A stretch of 64,000 nucleotides of DNA from Heterobilharzia americana (GCA_944470555.2 OX104127.1:130015113-130079112), one strand, 5' to 3'; positions 1-13,404 are shown, counted from the first letter of the stretch. Translations and numbers: made by a program. The notes: generated from the sequence alone by a model not told the origin.

Positions 1-1775
1 GGAAGGCTCAACTCAAAAGGAAGGAAAGTCACAATCGTACAATGCTATACTGTGGACCTACAAATAATGCAGATGAAGAGAGGAAGGAGGAATTCTACAG
101 ACAACTGAAATCGACACTGGACAAGACCTCAGTTGGCGACACCAACATTCTAATGGGCGACATGATTGCCAAATTGGAAGCGGACAACACAGGAAAAAGA
201 CTTATCATGGGTCGAGAGGCATTTGGGGAAATGAATGAGAGTGAAGAACTGTTTGCAGATTTCTGCGCCTCTAATAATTTGGTGAGTGGAGACACTGTAT
301 ACAAGCACAAGGATATTCACAAAGTGACATGAATTTGAGTTCACCAGATGGACACACTAATAATCAGATCGACTTCATCTCAATATGAAGAAAGTGGAGA
401 TGGAGACAGCCTACTGGACACAAGATGAAGAAGTGAAGCAGATGTAGGTTCATACCACTCACTATCAAGTGCAAGGAACCTTCCAAATCAAGTTGAAGGC
501 CTTGATAGAAGTTTGTGATAAGCCACAGCTCAAGTTCAACACCAAGAACAGAACAGGAACTGGAGGACAAAACTACAAAGGAGATCTTCACGTCAGTCAG
601 CCAGTTATCAGGAAAAAATGGGAGACATTAGGCAACATCCGTGAAGAAACCTGCATGGAAGAACACTGGAACTCTTTGAAAGAGACGTGGAAGAAAACCC
701 GCATAACCATGTTAGGAATGATGAAATACAGGATGAGGAATGGATCTCGATGGAAACATGGAAACTGATAGAAGAAACCAAGGCTGCTGCCTACTATCAC
801 CGGTGATCTTCCTGACTCTGGTCGACTGGATCATGCAGCAAACCGTGAGGAGCGAGAAGATGGGGATGCGCTGTTTGACCGATGAAAAGACCCCAGAAGA
901 AGATTTAGATTTCGCCAATGATGATTCATGTCTAATGTCTTGTAACACAAACTCGAAGATCTACAGGCGAAAACTGATAAGTTGACAGAAGAGGCTGGGC
1001 AGCGAATATGGGACTTCAAGTGAATGTAGAGAAGACGAAGGTGATGAAGATACCCAACAAACAACAGCATCAATAATAAGCATCAATCACCATGAACAGG
1101 AGAAATTTGAACGAAGTAGTCTCTCTCACCTACCTAAGCTGCATCGTTTCAACCACAGGTGGCACAGATGAGGACACTAAAGCAGCCAGGATCGGAAAGG
1201 CAGGCAAGACAGGCCCTCCTGCATTAATCTAAAATCAGTGTGGAGATCTAATACGCTCGGCACAAAGAACAAGATTCGGATTTTCAACACTAACGTCAAG
1301 TCAGTGCTTCGATGTGATGGTTGATAGACTTGACGGTGCGTTACGAAAGTATTTCCAACAAACTACAGGCATTCATCAACAGCTGCCACCTACGCTCACT
1401 CAATACTGAAGACCAGATGGCCAGAAAGAATAAGCAACAAGGAACTCAGTCCGGCTGGCAACGAAACAACCAAGAACCCGTCGCTCAACAAATATGCAGG
1501 AGAGGAAATTGGAGATGGATTGGGCATACACTGAGAAGATCGATTGGGGACATCATGCATCAGGCCAGGCCCTCGAGGGGAACCCAAAGGAGAAACGACG
1601 GGTTGGACATCTGAGGTGAGGGTGACATGGAGGAGATGGTGTGAGGAATAAATGAGATCTTCTGAACAGACATGGAGCCAGGTTCAATAGACTGCAGAGA
1701 ACAGAGTGTGGTGGAGATGTGCAACTGAAGCCCAGTATTCCACTAAAAACCCGAGCGACTAGGAAAATAATAAGA
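1..1775 (+). mobile_element. RTE-type non-LTR retrotransposon, internally deleted relic (5' end outside window)
   Basis: Positions 42-332 encode the C-terminal part of an APE-type endonuclease (CGPTNNADEERKEEFYRQL, LMGDMIAK, ELFADFCASNNLVSGDT). After a frame break, 340-380 encodes SPDGHTNNQIDFI. From about 785 the frame jumps straight to reverse transcriptase motif B (LLSPVIFLTLVDWIM) and a degenerate motif C (LDFANDDSCLMS), so the thumb-proximal RT core is missing. The end at 1330-1620 has the typical C-terminal block (SNKLQAFINSCHLRSLNTED, NWRWIGHTLRRS). Many stops and frameshifts show it is dead. The A/T-rich tail with aataat triplets fits an RTE 3' end. Confidence 0.9.
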
Positions 1776-1789
1776 ATAATATATATGAC

Positions 1790-3765
1790 TTGGTTAGATG
1801 TCTTGACTGGTCATTGAGGAGTTAGGAATTTTATATCGTCTAATCATGAATGCCGTTTGAATTTCGTCGTTTATTTGGAGTGTGGACACCGAGCTATGAG
1901 AGTTGCTGTCACAGCGCAATTTGATATATGCTAGTTGGTTAAGGGCAATAAGCAGGAGGCCTTAGACCCAGGTTTTGAGCTAGCTTTTTATATTACAAGC
2001 CTGAACGTGAACAATATTCATATCTGTAGATATTGTTCAGCACTTTTTGTAACATCTGAATTCCCATATTCTAGAAAGTGAAGGCAGTGCCTTTACAAAC
2101 ACTATATTAAAAATCATGGGTGTAATTTTCATCCAACATTTAAATCTTTTGATGTACTGCAGTACACTGCAAGTGCTAAAACGGCAACTCAAGTCTCCTA
2201 AAGGTTGTTTTATTTCAAACTTATTAGTATGTTGATCAGAAGCACAGCTTCGCCATGAACTTCTACACAGTTATATTTCTCTGGTCCTTTACTTGACTCC
2301 ATCGTTAAATGCCTTTTTATTTAACTTGCCAACCTCTGTTATATTGAATGGTGATTCAAATCAGAATACGACAATTTTGAAGTCATCGTGGTTGGCCTCA
2401 TTTCATTAGCATATAGGAAGAAAAAGAAGAGTAATAAAGAAATGTCAGGCTCTTATGCAGACAAACACGCATTTCGTGCTTTTCTTCCCAGAAAGGGTTT
2501 CTCATCTCTTTTTTTCTCTTTCCCTCTCTCTCTCTCTCTCACTTTCTATTATCAGTTTTGCTAGTTAAAGCAAGCTTATTTCATGTTTCGTGTTCTCAAA
2601 CAGTAAACAAGTAAGTAATAAGAACTCAAGTGAAACGGAATAAGAAAATATAACTAAAAGTTGCATTTATGTTGAATATTGAAATAATAAAACTTGTTCG
2701 TAATAGTAAGAAGTCTCTTTTCATTTAAACTTGTCCTCTTTTCTCTTTAATTTATGTTGACCCAGTAGTCTATGCAAGTAGTAAGTTGCTGTTGTTCTTG
2801 TACACCGTTGCTATAAGATACGAAATAAACATTATTTCATGCATTTGTTATGCGTTAAAAATTGAGAAATAATATACAAAATATTTATCATTGTTTTAGT
2901 GTATGTTAGAGTAGAAAGTAATTTCAAATATTGTCTTATTTACTGCATGGAAATAAAAATACTCATTTCTGGAATGAATATATATACTGTACAACAATTT
3001 CTACTTTTAACCTGTGGTGTATAGTATACGCGGACTATATATGCAATAATAATTAACATTACACTCTATAATTCATCTCAACTGGTAAACGATCTACTGA
3101 TTCGTGTAGTGAGTATTTCGGTAATTCCTAAGCAGTAGCTAAGACACCATCCATTCACAATCACTTGAAAGAGATCATAGTATTAGGTTGCCTACATTTT
3201 TTTCTCAGTTAATATGACAAAATTATGAAGAAAATTTACAGCAACCGTCGGATAATCATTTTGTGTTGATCGCAATCGGTGCATTACTTCACTTTTAAAA
3301 ACAAGATATTCAGTGAAGAGGGTTCTTTACAACGAATTCATTCTCAAAATACAGATTTGTAAATGTATAACATTTAAAGACTCAAATCCCTAATGAAAAT
3401 TAGTGAATCGGTAGTTGAAATAACAACTATAATGCTTATAGCTTTAATGGTGTTAGTTGATAACGAAGAGATTGTATAATAACAAAAGAGGGTTGTGTAT
3501 GGTTCTTTGATCGTTCATCAAGGTGCACATAAATTACAAAGGAGTGGAAATATGATAAATCTAATAAGCAACAAAAGGATTACGTAATATAACTGAGACG
3601 AGTTACGTAAAGTGAAAATGTTTTGTTAACTGTTGCAGTTAGTTAGAAGACTGAATTTGGTAATATGAGAAAACATTAAATACAGAAAATATTGCAAAGA
3701 TAAGTCTAACAAAGGGAGAAAGTTAAACGAAAACGAGACTAAACAAACCAAGGCAAAGTGGAGTT
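1790..3765. other. Non-coding stretch
   Basis: Between the RTE relic and Penelope relic 1. AT-rich with stops in all frames; apart from the CT tract I see nothing in it. Confidence 0.6.
2504..2541. repeat. Pyrimidine tract with (CT)n
   Basis: A C/T-only stretch ending in ten or so CT units. Confidence 0.9.
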
Positions 3766-3767
3766 AA

Positions 3768-5530
3768 GACCAAGGTAAAGACAAGGACTGTGAGTATTTA
3801 TTTTGCCCATAGAAGTCTGGCTTCACTTCATGAATAACCAAGACCTCTATCATTTCTAGTAGCTGAAAACGGAAGAAATGTAAAATATTTGAAAGAACTG
3901 CACAAACAACTTTGAAATCATTATTTGGGTAGGTTGAAAGGTTGGAGTCGACTAAATGTTCAGAGATAGAATTTCTGTTACATCTCCTCTAATCCTTATA
4001 GAACCAGACCGGGATGTGTTATCGTAAACGTCTTTAAAGCAGTTCCTGTCTACGGCCGATTTACCGTGCTCTGCAAGAGCAGGTGAACTGGGATATGGAC
4101 AAAGAGGCGGCCTTTCGCGACAGATTGTGTCTTATATATGTGGAGAACAATTTATAGTTAGTAAAGATTAAATGAAATCTGGCTGCAAAGAATGTTCTGC
4201 TAATTGATGTTGAAAGATGATATTTCAAAATGTCTAATGCTACATTATCCCAGAGTTCCAGATTCACTAACCAAGTCTCCTTAGAAACTTAGTTCGCGAC
4301 TGGTTTTGCATATTTTTACAGCATGCTTCTCCCGTAAATCGGGTGGGGTAGCTATTTTCTGCAGGCGTACTTCTTAAGAAATTAATTTTCACTTCCACAC
4401 AGTTTCTCCTGTAAATATTTAGTAATTGACAGGAGAGTGAGTGAATGAGGTTTCTTTTCTTACCTATTGGCACGCAACTGTAGAAATTAGTGGGCCGTTA
4501 ATTCCACTTGTGCTTTCTGTAAATATATCTTCTTAGTGTTTCATTGTCGTGTCTCATAACTAACAAATCATAAAAGGGAATAGCTGATTCAATCACTTCT
4601 CTAGGGTAAACTTCAAAGCTGAGTGACAGTTTTTTAACGTGTGTAGGATAGCATCCAGTTCAATATCCAGATAACAAATATGAAATATACCATCTATGCA
4701 TCTTTTATAGTTGTTAAAAAAACTAAACATTTGGTCAAGTTTAGAATTTTTTAATTCTGACGTAACACAATTTGGCCATCGAGGTCCCAAAGTGGATCCT
4801 ACTGCAATGCCATCTTTTTGTCAGTATACTTCAGTAATGAAACTAAATCCCACATTAAAGATGTACTTCTTCAGGAGCTTAGGAAGTTCACTTGAAGTCC
4901 AATTTCCATGTTGTGTGAATCGATGTAGTTATATAAGTATCAGATAGTTTCGGTAAGTGATACACTGGTGAACACTGAAGTGACACCTAAAGAAAGCATC
5001 GCTTTCCTAGTGGTATAAACATTCCTAATGCTATCAGTTAAATGAAATATTTCAAGAACAATATAACGGGACACTTACCTTCTAACTGGTTCCAGTAATT
5101 CCGCTAATAAAGACTAGATATATCTAAAATCGGACTGAGAGGTAACACTACTTCATGTATTTTTCGCAATCCAGGCAGACATGGAATTGCTGAACCAACA
5201 GATTGAATGGGTTCATACAAATCAGAGGAAATTAATGCATCTATCTTCGTTTTGTTCAAGTTCTAATCAAAAACCACATTTTCAATTTACCATCATTACA
5301 AAATAATTGGATAAGAAGAAGCCATTTTATGAGTTTGGGTATGCTGTCAAAAGAGTGAGTTAGGTTTCTTAATTCTGTTTGGCTTTAAACTGTTTTTCAC
5401 TTCTATGTGTGGAACAGGGTTGAAAGCTACTGAAACTAGGCTTAATAGTTGGAAGACTATGTTCGTACATAAGATTGAAAATCATGTTGTTTGTGAGAAT
5501 GATAGTGCACGTTTTAAAGCGGTTAATTTT
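3768..5530 (-). mobile_element. Penelope-like retroelement relic 1 (RT plus GIY-YIG endonuclease)
   Basis: Reading the minus strand from high to low coordinates gives collinear Penelope pieces in changing frames. About 5240-5130: LISSDLYEPIQSVGSAIPCL then RKIHEVVLPLSPILDIS (RT fingers). About 4700: KRCIDGIFHICYLD (catalytic YxDD region mutated) and HSALKFTLEK. 4450-4290: KKRNLIHSLSCQLLNIYRRN. 4080: SQFTCSCRAR(stop)IG, the GIY-YIG start. 4030-3970: HIPVWFYKD and SISEHLVDSN. The C-terminal NKYSQSLSLPWS ends near 3768. Multiple stops; dead. Confidence 0.88.
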
Positions 5531-5534
5531 CATA

Positions 5535-6625
5535 ATAAGGTTTTCCAGCTAAGCAAGACTTCCTGATCTACAGTAATCGTTTAGAACCCACTTTTATGTA
5601 AAGTTTGTGATCAACATATTCTACATATTTTGTCAACGGACTATTTACATCTGAGTATCACACTTTTTTACATTTTCATCGATATAATCCCATTATTTCA
5701 CATGGACATGTGAAGATCACCAGATGTTTTTTTTTCTATGTTCAAATGCATATTTATTGCAGTATTTGTAAAAAGTCAATCACCCAAAAGCATCCCAAAG
5801 TATTTACAATACAAAACAACACTTTCATTTCATTCATTTAAATGGGGGCGGAGGGCTTTAACAACCTTCAGTTGGTAAAGGATAATTACCATCCAATGTT
5901 TGCGTGTATCATGTTTAGTGCAATCCACTTTTTACCTGACAGTTGTCTGTTTATGAATAATGGACATCTCTAAGATAGTTATCATAACACCAAGACTGTA
6001 GTATGAAAATGAAAATAAACAACATGGTTACAATCAAACGAAAAAAACATAAAAATATCCAAGGAGTGTTATTTTGGTTGTGATATGTAGTTTCTTTAAC
6101 GGAAAAAAAGGTAGTCAATGGTCATAGAAATTCAGTATTTCTCTAGTATTCCTTTATACCATTGATGAGATACTTATATTCACAGTTGTACCTTCAAGTT
6201 GTTGGTCGTAAAAACTTATATATTGAATTTCTATGTATCTGTAGTAAAGATAAGATATTACATCTATGTCCACTTCAACCTTATCATAACCTGATATAGA
6301 ATGACAAACCATCAAAATTTGTATGATTTATGATGAGAATGGTCACAGTATGTAAAATACGGACAGAAACTATAGGATACAACAAAAAGATTACTTTCTA
6401 CTGTTCAGGTTTAATAATCTTTTGCATTGTGCAAACTTAAAAGTGAAATCTATGGTAACAATATGAGTATATAGCTAGACGCTTATGGACATTACGATGA
6501 ATGAATTAGAAATAATCAGTCAAACCACTAAGCATATTCTATCGGTCACGTTGGTATGCATAGGTAATTTTTGACTAAGACTTATAGAAAGGATTTCTGA
6601 AGCAAGTTACAGTCCATGAATTCAT
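5535..6625. other. Non-coding stretch
   Basis: AT-rich sequence, no frame over 60 codons and no recognised repeat. Confidence 0.55.
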
Positions 6626-6628
6626 TAA

Positions 6629-6829
6629 TTAAAATAAACGTTCAAACCAAGGTTGTTGTTGAACTAGTGGAAAGCCGGTATCACTAAACAACTTTTCCAT
6701 CTCATTGTGGGACTCCTCAACATTAAACTCCCAAATTGTCAATGGTTTCCCAACGTATTTCAGTCTGTGATGAGCAAAATATTGTGGTTCGAGTTTTGGT
6801 AATATTTGAGTTGTTACCGCTATCTGACA
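6629..6829 (-). CDS. Candidate terminal exon, unidentified minus-strand gene
   Basis: Acceptor tgtcttctacag; 67 codons to a TAA at 6629-6631. Encodes CQIAVTTQILPKLEPQYFAH, HRLKYVGKPLTIWEFNVEES, HNEMEKLFSDTGFPL, VQQQPWFERLF. The composition is protein-like (Trp, Glu, Pro, no runs) in a region where other frames are full of stops. It is probably soluble and could be the C-terminus of the gene that includes the 10252-10362 exon. Not recognised. Confidence 0.45.
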   Translation of the reverse strand, partial: CQIAVTTQILPKLEPQYFAHHRLKYVGKPLTIWEFNVEESHNEMEKLFSDTGFPLVQQQPWFERLF

Positions 6830-6834
6830 CTGTA

Positions 6835-8095
6835 GAAGACATACTATATTGATGGTTTTTATGGGGGGAAAAAAAAATGCAAAAAATCCTTTTTTGAAAA
6901 AGTTTAGTTACTTGAAAAATTCTTTATCTAGCTTAACAAAATTTCTCACTACTGAAAATCTTTAAGTATTACTTACTGTCCTCCTCATCAGGATTTACAA
7001 TTTGCTAGTAAACTCATTCCAATAACCACATGAAGCATCATATATTGGACAATAACTCAGATCTCCTGAATAATGGCCAATATCTACACTTCTGCACAAA
7101 CTTCCTGGTTAGGAGCAGGAAAACTCAGACATTTTTCCTAAGAGTTTGAAGTCAAGTGATAAGTTCAGTGGGACATATCTTGTCATCCATTCGTAAAACC
7201 TTGGTCACACATAACATTACTATACTAGTTCAGTTATTCTGAAAGCATAAAATCAGGCACTTCAGCCTCAAAATGCATTCCATTTTGTCAAATTGAATAT
7301 ATCTAGAAGGTTCACTGTTTGGCAGATTCATGCCAGTACTTATCAGATGCTTACTGTTTGCAAATTTTCGGTACTTTTTTTGAACTGTACAGTGACTTTA
7401 TTTCACTCTACTTGACGATGGATCATCACAGTCTCGTCAGTGTTGTACATGCATACAATTGACATTTTTTAAACATGAACGTGAATCAGCCTATCATTCT
7501 GTCTACCTTTTAGTTGCATATCATTAAGTAACACATTTTAGAAATAGTTTGACCTGTTACTGTGATATGTTTCCAGTATACAGTAATCAACACACACTGT
7601 TTACCTATTCTATTTATCGGTGTAGAGTAGAAGCTTTCTATCAAGCGTATTAATCTTATAAACAGCAACAAGTGAGTCATGAAAACATCTTCATACGACG
7701 ATGTAACTTTCAGGTGTTTGTTTTCATGTTTCAATTTCAATAAAGTGAGCATTAGTGAATTCACACAGCAAATTAATATCATTCTATTTCACGAATATCC
7801 ATCAACTGTATACACTCGAAAAGTACGATGGCCATAAGGAGAAATATCAATAATCCTATACTTCATTCATAAAATGTTGAGTGAAAACAAATAGAGAAAC
7901 GTAAAACCAAGTAATTTGAAGTATTCAGGAGGCAAAAAGTCATAATTTGTACAACAAAATTATCAACTTATTTGTCATATAATAAAAGTTTAAAGAATTA
8001 GGCAGAGAGGTAAGGAGTTTGACAAAAAGATGAAATAATATTAGCTGACAGATTAAATAACTTGCAAAGAAATAATAACTATACGGTTAAGATAT
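6835..8095. other. Non-coding stretch
   Basis: A good minus-strand donor motif (gacagtaagt) at about 6970 has no convincing open frame behind it. A 90-codon minus frame at 7510-7782 is hydrophobic AT-noise. Nothing supported. Confidence 0.5.
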
Positions 8096-8099
8096 ACAA

Positions 8100-9460
8100 A
8101 GTTAGATGAAAGAGACCAAATTACAGTCACCATGAAGTGAAACAGTAACCTTAATCTCCTTCTATATGCATAAGCCTGTTTGCGTTTTACAGTAATCCCT
8201 TCTGTAAAGTTTAGTAGTTCTGGCTTTTTCCGCAAAATCCAGTGTTCTAAAGTGCTCGAAGTACGAAACTAATGTCCCGTTTCTACAATGTTTGTTTGTT
8301 GCACTGATTAGCCTTTTACTTTTCTCAAAGCGACAATACTTAGGAATATGCTCAGAAAATTAAGTATGTGTCCTCTTCTCAGTCATTCTAGAGTATCTAA
8401 TGCAACAGTTGCAGTGAGAAGCGACATGAGTAGGATATTTACATAATTCGAACTGCTTCAGTGAGGACTGTGTATTATGCAGTTGAAACGTTTTGCCACG
8501 AGGAAAAATTCTTTATACTCCTTTTTTTTACTGCTCTTATCCATCCCATGGGATAGAGTATCTTCCTTCAATGCAGACGGAAAAAATCCTTCTCAACAGT
8601 TAGGTGCCCATTTGTTTCGACCCATTCTTTTCCATTCTTCATATGAGGTCGATTACGGTATCCATTTTTTCTGAAGCACTCTAAAGTATTGTTTAACTTT
8701 TCGCATGACTTGTTTGCAGAATGTTGACTTCTAGTTCTACTATGAGCGTTTTGGATAGTTCATTATTAGAGCCAGCATGACAAAAGCCATTGTAGCTAAG
8801 GTACTTTCTATTCCATTTGTATTTCCTACTAGTAACCTTATAAACTTTATCTCTCATTCTTATTCTAATTTTGAGGCTCGGAAAGTTAAACTTACTGTCA
8901 TCCTTGTATTCCATGGTAAATTTAATATTAGGTCAATCTTCTTGAACGTTTTGGGAAGTTGAGACACATGAATAATCCCCTTACAAACGACAAACTTAGT
9001 TGTTTGTTAGAGAAAAGGCATGGAGACATCTTTTACGACACATCCTAGAGATGAATTCATGAATCTTTCGATAAAGCTGCATGAAGGAGGATTAGCTGTC
9101 TGATTTCACTTCTGGACGATGACAGTTGATCAGCTTGGCGATAAGCAATGTCAGTTAGTTCACTCACTGATATGCTCGTAAATAAGCCAATAATATCTGA
9201 TGGAACCATGAGCTGTCTGATACTTCTGTAGGATTTGGTCTCTGAAAATTGGAATGTATCTCCAACTCACTCGATGTGGGTGTCAAAACTTGACCAAGCT
9301 ACCTCACTAGTTGGGGGCGAGAAGAATTAATTATAGAAACTTTGAGTATCAGAGGTTAGTTAGATCTATGGATCTTAGGTTAATCATACATGAACAGGAT
9401 GCGTAAAGCCCTTGCTTTCAATGCATTATAGTTCGACTTATTCATCAGTTCTATCTCCAG
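8100..9460 (-). mobile_element. Penelope-like retroelement relic 2
   Basis: Minus-strand frames give PKIHRSN near 9380, SDIIGLFTSISVSELTDIAY near 9190 (Penelope RT 'FDVVxLFTxIP' motif), KFNFPSLKIRIR and SRKYKWNRKYLSYNGF at 8900-8800 ('LPFLDV..YRKPTWTGQYLNYNSF' block), then a GIY-YIG remnant around 8420-8230 (SHCNCCIRYSRMTEKRTHT, FSEHIPKYCRFEKSKRLI, EHFRTLDFAEKA). It differs in sequence from relics 1 and 3, so it probably represents another subfamily. Frame breaks throughout. Confidence 0.78.
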
Positions 9461-9464
9461 AATT

Positions 9465-10250
9465 TATTTTAGGTGTTTCTTTACTTTGTTTCAGTGATAT
9501 CTGCATGAACTGCCCTCGCATAATTTACCCTAAAGATCCACACTTCAAAAATGTACACGAAAACGGTTTATAATGTATTTTATAACTTGGCCCCATCGCT
9601 TTTACTGCATATGAATAACTGTAATGGTTTTTTAAGAATGTAAAACAGATTGCAAATTGCCTGAGCACAACAAGTAGTAACCACAAGTTACGTCTAAAAT
9701 TTCTACCAATATTACTGGTTTACATGCCAGTTTTATATTTCCATTTAATGTTTTGAGAATACATGTCTCACTGTAAGAAGCATAAGAATGAGCTCAATGT
9801 CATGAGTTGTTTGATATACTTCATGAAATCGTATGATGAATTGTGAGTAAACATTTGATCATTTCTGTGAAGTGGCTTAAAAGTGATTGAATGTGAGCAT
9901 TTAATCCGTTCATTTACAAAACATATGCAAAGTATTTGCAAACCAGTTGATTTTGGTTCAGAATAAATTACTTTCGTCTAGTATGGGATTTCAAATATTT
10001 CAAACAAGACTATAGTTTAAAAACAGCTGATCTTTACATATTATGGTCGATAATACTAATATTCTTAACATTGCTGTGATCTTATAGTCATTTCACTTAA
10101 AAATAGTGTACAAGAAGTAAATTTGTTCAAGTATTTATTGCATACTAAGAATCCCAAACACATTTTCTAGAACAAAGTAATTATTATTACCTCGGATCAA
10201 AGTATAGAGTTTCATGTTGCAAAATTTTAGAATAAGCATGGGACAAGAAA
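9465..10250. other. Non-coding stretch
   Basis: Possibly contains further decayed Penelope N-terminal sequence, but no motif is recognisable. Confidence 0.45.
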
Positions 10251-10251
10251 C

Positions 10252-10362
10252 GTTATAGAACTTAAAAGCCTCTTGATCAATGACCCAACCAGCAAATGGA
10301 TGGGAAAAAGTTTTCTTTTCCGTATATCCTTCTTCAACGGACACCGAAATCCATGGACGTTG
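10252..10362 (-). CDS. Candidate exon, unidentified minus-strand gene
   Basis: Acceptor catgaatattcag, weak donor gtttct; 111 nt, phase 0 to 0, open. Encodes QRPWISVSVEEGYTEKKTFS and HPFAGWVIDQEAFKFYN, a well-mixed sequence with two Trp that does not look like translated noise. It would join in phase to the candidate exon at 6829. Function unknown. Confidence 0.4.
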
Positions 10363-10364
10363 CT

Positions 10365-11865
10365 GAATATTCATGAAATGTAACCGGGATTTATCCTTGG
10401 AATAAATGAAAAAGTATGGATATGAAAGTCATTATATTTAGATAAAAAAGTGCAGCGATTTTTATGTAATCTAACAGAAATTCCCCTTCAGTCATGTGTG
10501 ATGTTTTATAATTTAATTTTTTCAATCTAATTCTTTGTCATATCAGTTAAAAATCCTCAGAACAAGAATAATTTGAGTGAACAACTGTTTTCAGTAACTT
10601 CCTCTTCAGACTCTATAGTTATAATTTCATTAGAATAGGTGAAATAAAATAGCCAATGTAAAGCATAACGTAAAATTATTTCAGTAAAGAAAAAGCCAAC
10701 GTTTTAGGAGAATGGAGATCAAATCAAATGAATGCAAGTTTTCATCTAGTAAGATAATAATCACTATAGGAGTATATTTCAGTGTATTCTCAGCGTGCTT
10801 AGAAAACAAAACAAAATTTTTCTGAGAGTTGCTGTGTCAGCCACAGCTTATTCAGCAGACAATGCGAATTTTTACTATCAGCAACATATTTAATGTATGC
10901 AGGTCACTGGTTAGGTGGTTTGTTATTCAGACTGAGCAATTATGATTAGCCATTACACCGTCATATTTCTTATTGTCATTTGTCAATGAAAAATTTAGGG
11001 TAGTCAAACTGTGTGTATTTATGTATTGTGGAATGTGTAGTTTCTTGAGCCTTACTGAGAATACAAGTTCATTGATGAACACTTGTCATTTTTATTAAAG
11101 CAACAACTAAAAATGGTGATTATTAAGGGTTTTGTCGGATTAATGTTTACTGAATAGATGACGAACCTGTTCCTTCTCTTCTGTTTAAAGCATTTAATGT
11201 TGTTAAAATATGTAGGGCTTCAGTGGTAAACCTTTCTTTTAGTGAATGGAAATTTTTTCCCAGTATGTCTACATTATCAAAGTCAAGCATAGCTATTGTC
11301 GATCACCCTAATTTCTAAGGGTCTACAACTCACTCCAACATAATAAGCCATACATTCCAAACTTTTAACTAGGAACGCACAGTTGTCCTGTGTCATCTCA
11401 GGATTGGCACATATCATTTTGTCTAAGACCTTTTCTAATGAATTTGAAAGTTTAAAACAGACTTTGATACTATGTGAGGTGTAGATTCTTTTAATCTGTT
11501 AGGAAGTGCCCTTCCGATATGGTTTCATCGTGAATGACATACGTAATTGTGCTGAAGTAGTTATCAGTCTAGTGTCAGTCATGCAACAAAATCAGTATGA
11601 GCAGAATAACCGCAACATAAAGAAGCAAAATCTAGAGGTAATGATTCATTTATCTAAATCTAAGTGGGATATGAACGCAAGTATGTTTCTCCACTAGAGC
11701 CGAGACAATCATTATGTAACGATTAGCTATATTCAAATGGGGTTAGATGCAATATAAATGTAAACGGTTACGTGAAAGTTGACAATGAATAATTACTAGT
11801 AATAGGATGAATAAACAAAGACATAAAACTAACAGTGTGAGAAAATGCGGAATACAAGGCAAAAG
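10365..11865. other. Non-coding stretch
   Basis: AT-rich, one 63-codon plus frame at 11506 without splice context. Nothing supported. Confidence 0.5.
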
Positions 11866-11869
11866 TATG

Positions 11870-13160
11870 GGATAGGATGGGAAGAAAGTTTCATGAAGAA
11901 TGTGTGGACCCTATTGTGGGCAAAGGTAAACAAAGATCAAGTTTCTATTGTTTTGACTCCAATGGCTTCGGTCACACAGCCGTAGTCGTACCCGTTTAAG
12001 GAGATTGTAAGGAACATGACATATCACAGAAAATACATGATATGACTTGATTTGATGTCCACCATTTACTTAATAAGAATTGATTGCCCTGTTGATTCGC
12101 TATGTTGTTACTTCTCCTAATCAAGCTGGTACATGTTGGAGAGCGCGCATCAATAGAATCGTGTGAGCATGGCTAATGTAACTAGCTCTACAGGAGCAGC
12201 TGAACTCATATATTTACACTGAAGTGGCCAACGCTGATAACCTATTCCTGGTTCGGTGTGTCAGTAATGACTTGGATGAAATGCTTCATTACGGCAAACG
12301 TTCTTTCGACAGATTTACTGAGTTGATGTGCTACAATAGCAGTGGCAATGTCACCTCTGAAAATGAACCTGAGATTTAACGGCTTCTTGCCAACCTTATC
12401 CCTTTTTATAATCTATGTAGGTCTCAACATGCATTTGTTTATGAAGTTTACTGGATAGCCATTTCGCAGCAACATTATCTTGAGTTTATCTATATCTTCT
12501 TTCACACAGTCATCAGAACATATATTTCGTATTCTCTGACTTGGCCATTTGACTGGGCTTCTTCTATATTAAATTAGTGTGAAGCTGTGATAGCGAATAT
12601 CTTGACCGATCCATTTTTTCTTTGTTAAAACAGTCGTAGAAATATATCTATCCGTCTGCCCGGTGGGGAAGATATCTAGGAAAGGCACACTATTCCCCTG
12701 TTCTTTCTAATTGCTGAATATTACAGCTGGGAGAACATTACTGAATATCGTCAAAACATCGTTTTTGTTGAGGCCATTGTCACAAATGATGAGCCCATCA
12801 CGTATATCCCAGCAATAGTAGTCTAGTTCACCAAGTTTGTCCCTAGTCGAACAGTTTTCATGTTTGATAAAAAAATGCAACAGAAAGGAACAGAGAACAT
12901 GATACACCCCAAAAAATGCAACAAAATGTTATAGGTGGGTGAGTATACTCTATTCACTTCGTGCAACTGATTTACAGATTTCAAGGTTACACAAAAACCT
13001 AGGTGAGTGGAAACCCAATTCTGTTCACAACCATAGAAGCCTTCTGCATATTGTTATTCAAATTGAGCTTTTAGTGTAAATTTCCGGCCAGATTTCCGTG
13101 ACATGTCAACCAACTGTTGTTGTACTCAGCATCCATATGTATCACACTACACTGTTTATA
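11870..13160 (-). mobile_element. Penelope-like retroelement relic 3
   Basis: On the minus strand: CWDIRDGLIICDNGLNKNDV at 12820-12760 (degenerate catalytic region), NSVPFLDIFPTGQTDRYIST near 12680, KLKIMLLRNGYPVNFINKCM near 12460, then YEFSCSCRASYISHAHT near 12205 (GIY-YIG endonuclease), QHVPA and LGEVTT. IDIPYNLL-like sequence (ICHVPYNLLKRVRLRL) lies near 12010, ending near 11870. Internal stops show decay. A hammerhead-like core on the same strand lies just 5' of it at 13405-13470. Confidence 0.85.
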
Positions 13161-13404
13161 ACCGAATAGCCTACTTAGAAGGCAAAGTTGACCTATTTGA
13201 AACTAGAAGAAAGATTATTCACCTGAAATAGTTGAGACAATAAAATTGCAAAATACTTATTTTAAAAATGCAAAGTATTTTGAAATTATACTTCTTTATC
13301 GGTATGTCAACCTTTTCCTTGATTATAAATCAGTTTACAGGGTGGTGTATGTCACTGTTTATCAAAGAAATTGGCATGAAGCTATTTTCATTGGTTAAAA
13401 GCCA

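Noticed and set aside
4711..4947. Plus 78-codon frame
   Set aside because: Lies antisense over the Penelope RT relic, whose motifs are clear on the minus strand.
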